This document shows positions 43,727 through 53,027 of a stretch of DNA of 64,000 bases, piece after piece; within the stretch, counting starts at the first letter, position 1; every line of letters starts with the position of its first letter. Source of the stretch: Arthrobacter sp. NicSoilC5 (GTDB lineage Bacteria; Actinomycetota; Actinomycetes; Actinomycetales; Micrococcaceae); the NCBI RefSeq assembly GCF_019977395.1, contig NZ_AP024660.1, positions 3,596,001-3,660,000 on the forward strand, in the 5' to 3' direction. The position numbers and the translations under genes are program-made. Below the pieces are notes generated by a model. It had not been told where the DNA came from. It saw nothing but the letters and a program-made list of their open reading frames with translations, and did no database searches.

Positions 43727-44557
43727 TCAGGCGGGCGGGGGCTGGCACTTCGGGCAGAAATAGATGTCCCGCTCCTCTTCGCCGTTCGGCTTCCCCAGGA
43801 GTCCACGCTGGATGGGCGTGCCGCATTTCAGGCACGGCCGCCGTTCTCCGCCGTACACCCAGTAGCCGGGCCTGCCGGCCATCCTGCCCACCGGCAGCCC
43901 GCGGGTGTTGAGGATGGTGACGCGGCGCCCCGGACCCAGGTTGACCTCCAGGAGTTGCTTGGCGTCTGTGATCATGGTCCGCACGTCCGCGACGTCCGAT
44001 ACGGGAGTGGCCGGATGCACACCCGACAGGAAGCACGCTTCGCAGCGGTAGATGTTTCCGATCCCTGCGAGGTTCCGCTGGTCCAGCAGCGCGACGCCGA
44101 TGGGAACCTCGGGGCGTGACCTGATGCGGCGTTCGGCTTCGTCCGGGTCCCAGTCCGGGCCCAGCAGGTCCGGGCCAAGGAAGCCAACGATCGAATCCTC
44201 GTTGGCGGTGGCCACCACTTCTACGATTCCGAGGGAGAAGCCGACGGCGTCAGCGACGGCCGTGCGCAGAACGCACCGGGCGGTGTAACCCGGCTTGCGC
44301 CACCTCCCGCCGGGCGGGTAGACCTGCCAGGCGCCTTCCATCTTCAGGTGCGAGTGGATGGTCAGCCTCTTGTCCTCCGGGCTGACCACCCGCATCAGCA
44401 GGTGCTTGCCCCTGGGGATCACCTCATCGACGGTCCAGCCGGACAGGTTCAGGGTGGCGAACCGGGGCACGCGGAAGTCCGAGGCAGTCAGTGTCTGTCC
44501 CGCCAGGGCTTCATGCAGTTGGCGGGCGGCCCGCCAGACGGAATCCCCCTCAGGCAC
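43727..44557 (-). CDS. nei: Endonuclease VIII-type (Nei/Fpg) DNA glycosylase
   Basis: A 276-residue DNA repair enzyme removing oxidised bases and cleaving the abasic site. The N-terminus MPEGDSVWRAARQLH gives catalytic Pro2 and Glu3, with the initiator a GTG. The helix-two-turn-helix has QRNLAGIGNIY near residue 165, and a C-terminal zinc finger shows CLKCG and CPKC. It overlaps the end of lhr by 8 bp, so the two are co-transcribed. This Lhr-Nei pairing is recurrent in actinobacteria. Confidence 0.94.
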   Translation of the reverse strand: MPEGDSVWRAARQLHEALAGQTLTASDFRVPRFATLNLSGWTVDEVIPRGKHLLMRVVSPEDKRLTIHSHLKMEGAWQVYPPGGRWRKPGYTARCVLRTAVADAVGFSLGIVEVVATANEDSIVGFLGPDLLGPDWDPDEAERRIRSRPEVPIGVALLDQRNLAGIGNIYRCEACFLSGVHPATPVSDVADVRTMITDAKQLLEVNLGPGRRVTILNTRGLPVGRMAGRPGYWVYGGERRPCLKCGTPIQRGLLGKPNGEEERDIYFCPKCQPPPA

Positions 44558-47500
44558 GGATCCTCAGTCCCTTCGGCGTGGAGTAGGCGCCGGCGGAGCT
44601 GAGGGCGACGGCGACCGGGGTGTCCAGGATTCCGTGCCCGTTCACCTTCTCCATGATCAGCTTGTCCACTGCTCCCCGCGTCACCACACCCACCAGCGCC
44701 GCACCTGCCGCCGCCAGGACGGCGTCGTCTTCGCTGAAGGCCAGCAGGGTCTTGCCGCCGCGCTCCACGTAGAGGACCAGCGCACCGTCCACCAGGACAA
44801 CCAGGGCCCCTGCCTTCCGGCCGGGCCGGTGGCCGGTACCGGCGTCCGTCTGCAGGGCCGGCCAGGGGAGGGCCGCACCGTACGGGTTGGCGGGATCGGT
44901 GGCGGCGAGGGCCAGGGCCACGGGTTCGGCCTTGGCCAGCTGGGTGTCCTCCGAGTAGGAACGGAGCCGGTCAACGGTGGCCGGCACCGCGAACTGGGCG
45001 GCGCCGAGGTGCTCGATGAAGTAGCCGCGGCGGCAGCGGCCGGCTTCCTCCAGCCGTGCCAGCACCTTGTACATGAGTCCGAAGCCGCCGAGGATCTGCT
45101 CAGCCATGACGGAGCCCCTGGTGACCACGCCGTAGCGGTCCAGCAGCAGTTCCGCGGTGGCACGGGCGTGGATGGTGGCATCGAGTTCAGGCTCGGGCAG
45201 GGCAGACCAGCGGCCCGCCGCGGTGGGCGGAGTGGAGGCCCCCTGCGATCCGTACCGGCCCCCGGCCAGCCCGGGGGACCCCATCAGGCCGGTGCCATGG
45301 GAACGGCCCAGGCGGCTGAGCCGCGGTGCCCTGGCCCGGGGTGCGCGGGCCACCTGGCGGTGGGCTGTGTGGCCGCCGGCAATGAGTGCCCGGACAGGGG
45401 CGAACGTGTCCCCGGTGATCCTGCCGGCCCAGGCAAGGTCCCAGAGCGCAGCCACCACTTCCTGGTCGCTGAGGACGGCGTCCATGCCTCCGGCCACCTC
45501 GGTCAGCTGGCGGAAGAAGTACCCGCCGCCGTTGTTCCGCAGGTGGTCCAGGAGCCGTTGGCCGGCGTCCCCCGGTTCAAACTCGGGTGATGGGTTGAGC
45601 GTCAGCTCCACCGAGTCCGCCAGGTGAAGGCTGATCCAGCCGTCATTCCCCGGAAGTGCGCCGGCCCCGGACCACAGGACCTCGCCGGCAGCCATCAGTT
45701 CATCCAGCATGGCCGGCTGGTAGTTGGACACCCGCGTGGCCAGCACCAGGGGTTCCCAGGCCGAGGCAGGAACGGGCACGCCCGAGAGCTGGTCGATGGC
45801 GGTGATGATGCCGTCCAGTCCCCGCAGCGAGGGCTGGCCGCGGCCACCGCCCGGGGTCCTGACATGCTGCCATGCCGGCAGGAAGCGTCCGTAGGCGGCG
45901 GCGTCCACCGGTTCCACTTCCGCGCGCAGGGCGGCCAGCGAACGACGGCGGAGCTTGCGCAGCACCTCGGCGTCGCACCATTCGCTGGCGATGGTGTGCG
46001 TGGTGCCGGCGGGGGAGCCAGCCGCAGGGGTGGGCAGTTCCTCTGTTGCCTGGGTACCGGCCTCAAGGCCGGATTCCTGCGCGGACTCCCGGGCCGATTC
46101 CTGCGCGGCGCCGTTCTTTGGCCCGTCCTGTGGTGGGGAGTCCGGGTGTGCGGCGCCTGGTGTGGTGACGTGCGGCCGGAATTCGCCCTCCACCACGCGG
46201 CCGTCGGCCGCAAGGCGTTTCAGCGCGGTGCCCACTACTGCCACGCCCAGGCCCAGGCGGGCCGCTGCCTCCGCCGCGGTGAAGGGGCCGTGGGTGCGGG
46301 CGTACCGGGAGACGAGGTCGCCCAGGGGATCGGCAACCGGCTCAATGAAGGCCAGCGGGACGCCCATGGGCAGCGGCACGCCGATGGCGTCGCGGAGGCG
46401 GGCTGCGTCTTCCACCGCCGCGAAACGTTCAACGCCACCGATGTTGACCTTGATGGCGCGGTTGGCACGCTGGAGGGCGGCCAGGTGGGCTGCCGCTTCC
46501 GCCACGGTGGCGGAGGGGGTTTCGGCGCGTGGAGCCTCCACGGGCTCAACCACCGGTTCGGCGGACTCATTGACCGCGGGTTCGGCGGCCTCAACCACCG
46601 GGCTTTCGGCAGGTTCCAGCCGCAAAGCGGCCTCCTCCGGATCCAGCGGGCCCAGCAGCCGCAGCAGGTCCGCCATGCCTTCCATGCCGCGGGCACGGCG
46701 GTCCGGGGCAAGGCGCTGCAGCTCGCGTTCGGTGGCGTCGATGACCTTGGCGTCCAGGAGTTCGCGCAGCTCCACCCGGCCCAGCAGCTCGTTGAGGAGC
46801 GTGGAGTCCAGCGCCAGGGCGGCGGCACGCCGCTCCGCGAGCGGGGAATCGCCCTCGTACAGGAACTGTGCCACGTAGCCAAAGAGGAGGGACTTGGCGA
46901 ATGGCGAGGGCTGCTGCGTGGTGGTCTGCACGATCCGCAGTTCGCGCCGCTCCACGGACGCGGCGATGTCCTTCAATGCCGGCAGGTCGTAGACGTCCTG
47001 GAGGCATTCGCGCACGGTCTCCAGCACGATGGGGAAGGTGGGGTATTTCCTGGCCACGTCCAGCAGTTGCGCGGACCGCTGGCGCTGCTGCCACAGGGGC
47101 TGGCGTTTGCCGGGGGTCTGGCGGGGCAGCAGGAGCGCACGTGCGGCGCACTCGCGGAAGCGGGAGGCGAACAGGGCGCTGCCGCCTACCTCGGCCGTGA
47201 CAATCTGTTCCAGTTCCTCGGGATCGAAGAGGAACAGCTCCGCGCCCGGCGGCTCGTCCTCCATCATGGGAACCCGCAGCACGATGCCGTCGTCGGCCGC
47301 CATGGCCGAGCCGTCCAGGCCGTAGCGCTGGTGGAGCCGCTGCCCCACGGCCAGGGCCCACGGCGCGTGCACCGGCATGCCGAACGGACTGTGCAGGATG
47401 ACGCGCCAGTCGCCCAGTTCGTCGTGGAAGCGTTCCACCACCAGCGTGGTGTCGCTGGGAACCACCTCGGTGGCCTGTTTCTGCTCGGTGAGGTACTGGA

Positions 47501-49679
47501 TGAGGTTGTTGGCGGCGAAGTCGTCCAGGCCGCTGGCCTTGCAGCGTTCGGTGGCAGGGCCGGCGTCGGACGCGGACAGTTCGCGGACAAACGCGCCCAG
47601 CGCGCGGCCCAGGTCCACCGGCCGGCCCAGGGAATCACCCTTCCAGAATGGCAGCTTGCCGGGCTGCCCGAACGCGGGGGAGACCAGGACGCGGTCGTGC
47701 GTGATGTCCTCGATCTTCCAGCTGGTGGCACCCAGGGCAAAGACGTCGCCCACCCGTGACTCGTAGACCATTTCCTCGTCCAGCTCGCCCACGCGGCGGC
47801 CGCCCTTGGGTGCGCGCGCCGGTTTGCCGTCCTCGGAGGGGGAAGCCGAGCCCTCCTGTTCAGTGCCGATGATGTAGACGCCGAACAGGCCGCGGTCCGG
47901 GATGGTGCCGCCGGACGTCACGGCCAGGCGCTGGGCTCCCGGCCGGCCCTCGATGGTACCGGCGTTGCGGTCCCAGATGATCCTTGGCCGGAGCTCGGCG
48001 AATTCGTCGGACGGGTACCGCCCCGCCAGCAGGTCCAGGGTTGCCTCGAAGGCCGACCGGGGGAGGGACGCGAAGGGCGCCGAGCGCCGGACGGTGCTGA
48101 ACCATTCCTCCACGTCGATGCTGCCCAGCGCCGTGGCAGCCACGGTCTGCTGCGCCAGGATGTCCAGTGGGTTGGCAGGGATGCTGAGCCGCTCGATCTT
48201 GCCGTCCAGCATGCGCTCCACCGTGATGGCCGTGTGGACCAGGTCAGCGCGGTGCTTGGGGAAGAGGACGCCCTGGGAGATTTCGCCCACCTGGTGACCG
48301 GCGCGGCCCACCCGCTGCAGGCCGCTGGCCACCGAGGGTGGCGACTCCACCTGGACCACCAGGTCCACGGCGCCCATGTCGATGCCCAACTCCAGGGACG
48401 ACGTTGCCACCACGCACCGCAGCCGTCCGGACTTGAGGTCGTCCTCGATGAGCGCGCGCTGGTCCTTCGACACGGAACCGTGGTGGGCGCGGGCCAGTAC
48501 GGGGTCCGCGCCGGCGGAGCTTCCGGCCTGGGCCATCATGTGGGCCGGTGTGGCGGTTGACGCGGGAATGCCCGACGCCGGTCCATCCGCAGTGCCGGGC
48601 GCGGCCGACTGCCCTTCCGGGCCGGGTCCGTCCCAGCCGCCGCCCACGGCAACCAGCTGGCGCTCTGCGTAGATCTCGTTGAGCCGGGCGGTGAGGCGTT
48701 CGGCGAGGCGCCGGGAGTTGGCGAAGACGATGGTGGACTGGTTGGCCAGGACCAGGTCCACGATCTTTTCCTCCACGTGCGGCCAGATGGACGCCTGCGG
48801 CTGGAGCCCGGACGCGGGACCGGAATCGAAGGCACCGGCGGCGCCCTGCAGGTCCGACATGTCCTCCACCGGGACGGAGACCGTCAGGTCCCAGTTCTTC
48901 CGGGCCGGCGGCGCGACGATCTCCACGGGAGCCGAACCCGCAAGGAACTGCGCCACGAGTTCCCGGGGCTCCACCGTGGCGGAAAGCCCGATGCGCTGTG
49001 CAGGCTTGGGCAGGAGCGCGTCCAGCCGTTCCAGTGATACGGCAAGGTGTGCTCCACGCTTGGTGCCGGCCACGGCGTGGACCTCGTCGATGATGATGGT
49101 GTCCACCTCGGCCAGGGTCTCCCGGGCCTTTGACGTGAGCATGAGGAACAGCGATTCGGGGGTGGTGATGAGGATGTCCGGCGGGTTGCTCAGCAGCCCG
49201 CGGCGCTCCGCTGCGGGAGTATCCCCGGACCGGACCCCCACGGTGATCAGCGGGGCGGGAAGCCCAAGCCGCTTTGCGGTCTGCGTGATGCCGATCAGCG
49301 GGGACCGGAGGTTCCGTTCCACGTCCACACCCAACGCCTTCAGCGGCGAAATATAGAGGACTCGGGTCTTACGCTTAGGCGCCCGGGCGCGCTTGCCTTT
49401 CGCGGGCACCTCCGCAGCGGCAGGCTCAGGGGCGTGGGACGCTGAGACCAGCAGCCGGTCCAGCGCCCAGAGGAAGGCCGCGAGGGTTTTTCCAGAGCCG
49501 GTGGGAGCCACCACCAGCGCATGCGAGCCGGAGGAGATGGCGTTCCAGGCCCCGGCTTGCGCCGGCGTCGGCTCCGAAAACGCGCCGAGAAACCAGTCCC
49601 GGGTGGGCCGGCTGAACTGGCCCATGGGCGCAGCCGTACCGGAGGCGCTACCGCCGGCAGGACGCTGTTCCTGGTTCAT
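44550..49679 (-). CDS. lhr: Lhr-type ATP-dependent DNA helicase
   Basis: A 1709-residue superfamily 2 helicase of the long Lhr form. The Walker A motif is APTGSGKTLAAF (near residue 58), the Walker B DEVH is near 195, and motif VI is QRVGRAGHQ (near 451). A winged-helix and Lhr core domain follow, then the large C-terminal region. Alanine/glutamate/proline-rich inserts occur near residues 350-380, 1100-1130 and 1180-1220. ATG 49679 (MNQEQRPAGG) is used. It probably acts with the overlapping nei in DNA repair. Confidence 0.96.
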   Translation of the reverse strand: MNQEQRPAGGSASGTAAPMGQFSRPTRDWFLGAFSEPTPAQAGAWNAISSGSHALVVAPTGSGKTLAAFLWALDRLLVSASHAPEPAAAEVPAKGKRARAPKRKTRVLYISPLKALGVDVERNLRSPLIGITQTAKRLGLPAPLITVGVRSGDTPAAERRGLLSNPPDILITTPESLFLMLTSKARETLAEVDTIIIDEVHAVAGTKRGAHLAVSLERLDALLPKPAQRIGLSATVEPRELVAQFLAGSAPVEIVAPPARKNWDLTVSVPVEDMSDLQGAAGAFDSGPASGLQPQASIWPHVEEKIVDLVLANQSTIVFANSRRLAERLTARLNEIYAERQLVAVGGGWDGPGPEGQSAAPGTADGPASGIPASTATPAHMMAQAGSSAGADPVLARAHHGSVSKDQRALIEDDLKSGRLRCVVATSSLELGIDMGAVDLVVQVESPPSVASGLQRVGRAGHQVGEISQGVLFPKHRADLVHTAITVERMLDGKIERLSIPANPLDILAQQTVAATALGSIDVEEWFSTVRRSAPFASLPRSAFEATLDLLAGRYPSDEFAELRPRIIWDRNAGTIEGRPGAQRLAVTSGGTIPDRGLFGVYIIGTEQEGSASPSEDGKPARAPKGGRRVGELDEEMVYESRVGDVFALGATSWKIEDITHDRVLVSPAFGQPGKLPFWKGDSLGRPVDLGRALGAFVRELSASDAGPATERCKASGLDDFAANNLIQYLTEQKQATEVVPSDTTLVVERFHDELGDWRVILHSPFGMPVHAPWALAVGQRLHQRYGLDGSAMAADDGIVLRVPMMEDEPPGAELFLFDPEELEQIVTAEVGGSALFASRFRECAARALLLPRQTPGKRQPLWQQRQRSAQLLDVARKYPTFPIVLETVRECLQDVYDLPALKDIAASVERRELRIVQTTTQQPSPFAKSLLFGYVAQFLYEGDSPLAERRAAALALDSTLLNELLGRVELRELLDAKVIDATERELQRLAPDRRARGMEGMADLLRLLGPLDPEEAALRLEPAESPVVEAAEPAVNESAEPVVEPVEAPRAETPSATVAEAAAHLAALQRANRAIKVNIGGVERFAAVEDAARLRDAIGVPLPMGVPLAFIEPVADPLGDLVSRYARTHGPFTAAEAAARLGLGVAVVGTALKRLAADGRVVEGEFRPHVTTPGAAHPDSPPQDGPKNGAAQESARESAQESGLEAGTQATEELPTPAAGSPAGTTHTIASEWCDAEVLRKLRRRSLAALRAEVEPVDAAAYGRFLPAWQHVRTPGGGRGQPSLRGLDGIITAIDQLSGVPVPASAWEPLVLATRVSNYQPAMLDELMAAGEVLWSGAGALPGNDGWISLHLADSVELTLNPSPEFEPGDAGQRLLDHLRNNGGGYFFRQLTEVAGGMDAVLSDQEVVAALWDLAWAGRITGDTFAPVRALIAGGHTAHRQVARAPRARAPRLSRLGRSHGTGLMGSPGLAGGRYGSQGASTPPTAAGRWSALPEPELDATIHARATAELLLDRYGVVTRGSVMAEQILGGFGLMYKVLARLEEAGRCRRGYFIEHLGAAQFAVPATVDRLRSYSEDTQLAKAEPVALALAATDPANPYGAALPWPALQTDAGTGHRPGRKAGALVVLVDGALVLYVERGGKTLLAFSEDDAVLAAAGAALVGVVTRGAVDKLIMEKVNGHGILDTPVAVALSSAGAYSTPKGLRIRA

Positions 49680-49805
49680 GCCTCCATCATGCCCCAAGGC
49701 ACCGACACCCAACTCCGCGTTTGGCACCGGCTCCGCCCCCAGCAGAAACCGGCCTGATCCAACCCAGGATGCCGCTTACTGATGTCCCGCGTAACGCAGC
49801 CCCGC

Positions 49806-51356
49806 TCACGCCGTCCCAGCCTGCGGCAGGTCCTTGGTGGCAGGGCCCTCAAGAAGCGTGCCCTCGTTCGTGAAGCGCGAGCCGTGGAGGGGGCAGTCCC
49901 ACGTCTGTTCATTGTCGTTCCAGTGCAGGATGCCGCCCAAGTGGGTGCAGACCCCGGACAACCTGCAGGTGCTTCCACCAACGGTGGACACTGCCACCGG
50001 CCGATTGCCGTCGCGGTAGACCTTGCCCTGGCCTTCGGCCGGGGCAGTGGCCGGCTCCCCGGGAGCGGGCCAGGAAGCCCGGTCCTTGCCCCGCTTCAAG
50101 CCATCGAGCCTGCGGCCCTCGGCGGCCACCTTCCCCCAGTCAGAGGCCAGCCTGGCTGCCACACCGGCGTTCAGCGCGACGGCGGAGAACGCGCCGGCCG
50201 GTGACGTGACGCGGTGGTGGATGGTGTCAGCCCACGGCACCTGGCCGCCAAGGATGTCAGCCGATATGCCCAGCGCTGCGGCGACGGCGTTGGTCATTCC
50301 CCACTTGTTGTAGCCGGTGCCGAAGTAGATCTGGCCCTTGCCCCGGGGGAGCTTGCCGAAAAACGGCATGAGGTTGGTGGGCATGTAGTCCTGCGCGGAC
50401 CACGTGTGGGTGGTGGCAGCGCCGGGGTAATGCTTTCCCGCCCAGTCCAGCAGCCCGGCGAGGTGCGCCTTCTCGGAGTCCGTCCTGCCCACGTGATGGC
50501 CGTGCCCGCCCACGAGCAGCAGGTTCTTCCCGCCCACCTCGTAGTCGCGGAGCGAATGGGTGGGCTGTTCGACGGAAATGTACATGCCCGGCGGCGGCGC
50601 CTGGTCCTCCTGCAGTTCCAGCGCTGCCGCGTACGAACGGGCCGGCTTCAGCTTGGCGAAATAGAGGCCGCGGTCCAGGACCGGGATACCGGTGGCGAGC
50701 ACTACCTTGTCCGCCCTGACACTGCCCCGGTCGGTCCGGACGGCGGAGGGCGCGTCCCCGGTGACGTCGCGAAGCCGCACGCCGCTGACAATGCGCCCGC
50801 CCCGGCTCCGGATGTCCGCCACCAGCGCGTCGAGGACATCCATCGGGTTGATTTGGGCCTGGTCACGCAGGCGGACGGCGCCGTGGACGGGAAACGGCAG
50901 GCCGGCGTCGCGCACGTAGTCCACGTCCAGTCCCGCGGTGCCGGCGGCGCTCATCTCTTCCCGCAGCTTCTCGGTGCCCTGGGCGGACGCAGCGTAGGTG
51001 TAGGCGGTGCGGCGCTGGAAGGGCACATTTTGTTCTGCCAGGTAGCGCAGCAGCCACGCCTGGCCCTCCCGGTTCCCATCCACGTACGCCTGCACCTGTT
51101 TCTGCGAATACTGGCGGGCGAGCTGGGACAGGAACGTGCCCTGCAGCAGGCTTACCTTGGCAGTGGTGTTGCCGGTGGTCACGGCGCCCGGGGAGCGGGC
51201 CTCCAGTACCAGCACGCTTTGCCCGGACCTGGCCAGCAGCAGGGCGGTGACCAGCCCGGTGAGCCCTGCACCCGCCACCACGGTGTCGTACCTGGAATCC
51301 GGTTCGAACGGATCAGAGGCAAAGGGAGCCCTGCGGTCCAGCCAAATCGACGTCAT
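49806..51356 (-). CDS. FAD-dependent oxidoreductase with C-terminal Rieske domain
   Basis: A 516-residue fusion of a DadA-like FAD oxidoreductase (about residues 25-400; GAGLTGLVTALLLA) and a Rieske [2Fe-2S] domain. The cluster ligands are in CTHLGG (near 470) and CPLHGSRF (near 485). The substrate is not known; amine or amino-acid oxidation is a common guess. ATG 51356 is used, and no signal peptide is seen. Confidence 0.9.
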   Translation of the reverse strand: MTSIWLDRRAPFASDPFEPDSRYDTVVAGAGLTGLVTALLLARSGQSVLVLEARSPGAVTTGNTTAKVSLLQGTFLSQLARQYSQKQVQAYVDGNREGQAWLLRYLAEQNVPFQRRTAYTYAASAQGTEKLREEMSAAGTAGLDVDYVRDAGLPFPVHGAVRLRDQAQINPMDVLDALVADIRSRGGRIVSGVRLRDVTGDAPSAVRTDRGSVRADKVVLATGIPVLDRGLYFAKLKPARSYAAALELQEDQAPPPGMYISVEQPTHSLRDYEVGGKNLLLVGGHGHHVGRTDSEKAHLAGLLDWAGKHYPGAATTHTWSAQDYMPTNLMPFFGKLPRGKGQIYFGTGYNKWGMTNAVAAALGISADILGGQVPWADTIHHRVTSPAGAFSAVALNAGVAARLASDWGKVAAEGRRLDGLKRGKDRASWPAPGEPATAPAEGQGKVYRDGNRPVAVSTVGGSTCRLSGVCTHLGGILHWNDNEQTWDCPLHGSRFTNEGTLLEGPATKDLPQAGTA

Positions 51357-51442
51357 GCCAGTCCAACCTGCCTTCGGTCCACAACCCTCACAAGCTTCGT
51401 GATGGGTCCGTTATGCACCCCTGCTATCCGCGGCGTATTTGC

Positions 51443-51454
51443 TAAGTGTACTTA
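51443..51454. promoter_or_regulatory. AT-rich inverted repeat upstream of the Rieske-FAD gene
   Basis: TAAGT and ACTTA with a 2-bp spacer lie 87 bp upstream of the oxidoreductase start within an AT-rich stretch. It is a possible promoter or operator, but short. Confidence 0.3.
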
Positions 51455-51524
51455 TGATATTGGGGTTTAAGCACGACTTCGTCCCCCTGCTCCTGGGCAC
51501 TGCTGACGCCGGCCCAACCGGACG

Positions 51525-51560
51525 CAAAGGCGGCCCGGCTTGATAGCCGGGCCGCCTTTG
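51525..51560. terminator. Strong hairpin downstream of the DUF4232 lipoprotein gene
   Basis: Perfect 16-bp arms CAAAGGCGGCCCGGCT (51525-51540) and its complement (51545-51560) surround the 4-nt loop TGAT. It follows the lipoprotein stop by 32 bp on the minus strand. Confidence 0.85.
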
Positions 51561-51591
51561 TGTCACGGGGCCTTCCTGCGGGGCAAAGCGG

Positions 51592-52248
51592 TCAGGCGGG
51601 CTGGAATGCCCCGATGCTGAGCAGGGTGATTTCGGCGTTGCTGCAGGCCGTGGTGGGCTTCGGGATGAACAGTGAGTCGGTGTCCTCCGGCGGGTAGATC
51701 CGGTAACCGGCGGCGTCCACGACCATGCAGCCCTGGTAGTTGCGGGCCTGCGTGTAGCGGAGGACGGCGGTGCCGGTCTGGCCGGGAGCCAGGAGGACGT
51801 CCACGACGCCGGCCGAATCGTCCCGCGTGGCCGGTGCGCCGATGGGGGCTCCGGCGGCGTCCGCCACCAGGGAGACGCCGGCGTATCCCCGGAGGATGCA
51901 GGGGTCGGCACCCTTGTTGGTGAGGTTGAGCTTCATGTAGACACTGCCTGCCGCGCCGCCGCCGGATGCATCGGTGGCGGCGGTGAGCCCTGCCGCCTTG
52001 CACAGGCCGGGTTCCCCTGCCGCCGTGGTGCCGGGGGCGGGGGAGGCCGGGGTGGAGCTGGCGGGCGCCGACGATGCCGGAGGCGGCGTGGACGCCGTTC
52101 CCGTGGGGGACTGGCTGGCCTGCCCGGTGGCGGGCGACGTGGTCGTCTGGGACTGCGGCTGGCTTGGACCACATGCGGTGAGCAGCAGTGCTGCCGCTGC
52201 TATCGCCGTCGTCATGGCAAACCCCTGGGAAATTTTCTGAGACCTCAT
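51592..52248 (-). CDS. DUF4232-type secreted lipoprotein
   Basis: A 218-residue lipoprotein. The signal peptide ends with the lipobox LLLTAC (Cys26). A Ser/Thr/Pro/Ala-rich linker (about residues 28-85) leads to a DUF4232-type beta-sandwich (about 90-215) with two cysteine pairs (GLC...CIL, GC...TAC) probably joined as disulfides. ATG 52248 (MRSQKISQGF) follows GAAGGTGG; longer frames upstream lack a signal. The function is unknown. Confidence 0.87.
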   Translation of the reverse strand: MRSQKISQGFAMTTAIAAAALLLTACGPSQPQSQTTTSPATGQASQSPTGTASTPPPASSAPASSTPASPAPGTTAAGEPGLCKAAGLTAATDASGGGAAGSVYMKLNLTNKGADPCILRGYAGVSLVADAAGAPIGAPATRDDSAGVVDVLLAPGQTGTAVLRYTQARNYQGCMVVDAAGYRIYPPEDTDSLFIPKPTTACSNAEITLLSIGAFQPA

Positions 52249-52601
52249 GGCACCACCTTCGCGGTAGCCGTTGCCCACGTCAACGATGCCGCATGCACTG
52301 GCAGCAATTTGATGCCCGGATCGTGATGATCCGGGCATCAAATGCGTCGTAACTGGTTGCCGGTTGCCGCGTCACCGGCCGCCGGCGTCGGGAAGTGCAG
52401 GGTTGCGCGGCACTGTCCGGCAGGGGTGCGGACAGGGCAAGGGTGTCGGGAGCTCAGGGCTCAAGGGCGCTTTGTCGGTGTACACGATCTGGCTGCTGCG
52501 CCTGGTGATGTGGAACTGTCGGGAAGCTCTCCGGGCCTGTGACGGCGTTGAGGGCGGCGTTAGACTGCCAGCGTACGTGTTGGCGATCGAAGGAGAAGTT
52601 C
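52249..52601. other. 353-bp divergent intergenic region
   Basis: The region separates the divergent lipoprotein and small-protein genes. It holds a long perfect hairpin (52307-52343) but no supported gene. A short open frame at 52342-52542 has no Shine-Dalgarno and poor composition. Confidence 0.7.
52307..52343. promoter_or_regulatory. 16-bp perfect hairpin in divergent promoter region
   Basis: ATTTGATGCCCGGATC (52307-52322) and its exact complement (52328-52343) enclose the 5-nt loop GTGAT. No gene ends nearby, so it is not an obvious terminator. It may be an operator, a leader RNA element or an end of an unannotated small transcript. Confidence 0.6.
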
Positions 52602-52949
52602 ATGGACTACACCGGAAGCCAGTCGGAGAAGGTCGTTCACGCCGGTGAACTGGGCCGCAGCCATATTGGGCAGACAATCAGCTTCCAGCCGAACGAGTTC
52701 ACCGTCGTCTTCGGGAAGCTCGCAGGCATCGCACGGACGGAAGCCATGGTCTACCTGTCCCTGGCGGGAGTGGGAAACGGCACCCACCTGAAGGACGAAT
52801 ACGATCTGCCCGTGACCCATGAGGTTTACGTGCCGGTGGACGTCATTTCCAACGCGGAATCCACCATCAAGGACCTGTTCGGAAAGGTCCAGGAGAACCT
52901 CCGCGGGGCCGGCCACAAGGGCGGCGAGGACCGGACGGACCGGCTGTAG
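52602..52949 (+). CDS. Small conserved hypothetical protein
   Basis: A 115-residue soluble acidic protein (MDYTGSQSEKVVHAGELGRS) with no recognised domain. Predicted beta-strands (TISFQPNEFTVVFGKL, EAMVYLSLAGVG) precede a charged helix (ESTIKDLFGKVQENL). ATG 52602 follows AAGGAGAA, a strong Shine-Dalgarno. A near-perfect terminator follows immediately, so it is monocistronic. Confidence 0.78.
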   Translation: MDYTGSQSEKVVHAGELGRSHIGQTISFQPNEFTVVFGKLAGIARTEAMVYLSLAGVGNGTHLKDEYDLPVTHEVYVPVDVISNAESTIKDLFGKVQENLRGAGHKGGEDRTDRL

Positions 52950-52962
52950 CCTGGGGAAAGCG

Positions 52963-53004
52963 ACAAAGGGAAGGCCGGCACATTCGTGCCGGCCTTCCCT
53001 TTGT
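52963..53004. terminator. Strong intrinsic hairpin between convergent genes
   Basis: Perfect 19-bp arms ACAAAGGGAAGGCCGGCAC (52963-52981) and its complement (52986-53004) surround the loop ATTC. It serves the small gene ending at 52949 and the convergent dehydrogenase gene ending at 53028. Confidence 0.88.
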
Positions 53005-53027
53005 CTTCCAGCTGCATACCTTCCCGG

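Noticed and set aside
45624..47759. A 711-residue open frame antisense to lhr
   Set aside because: It is a composition artefact opposite the helicase, without a Shine-Dalgarno or recognisable motif.
52342..52542. A 66-residue open frame between the lipoprotein and small-protein genes
   Set aside because: It starts inside the hairpin, has no Shine-Dalgarno, and its composition is unlike neighbouring genes.
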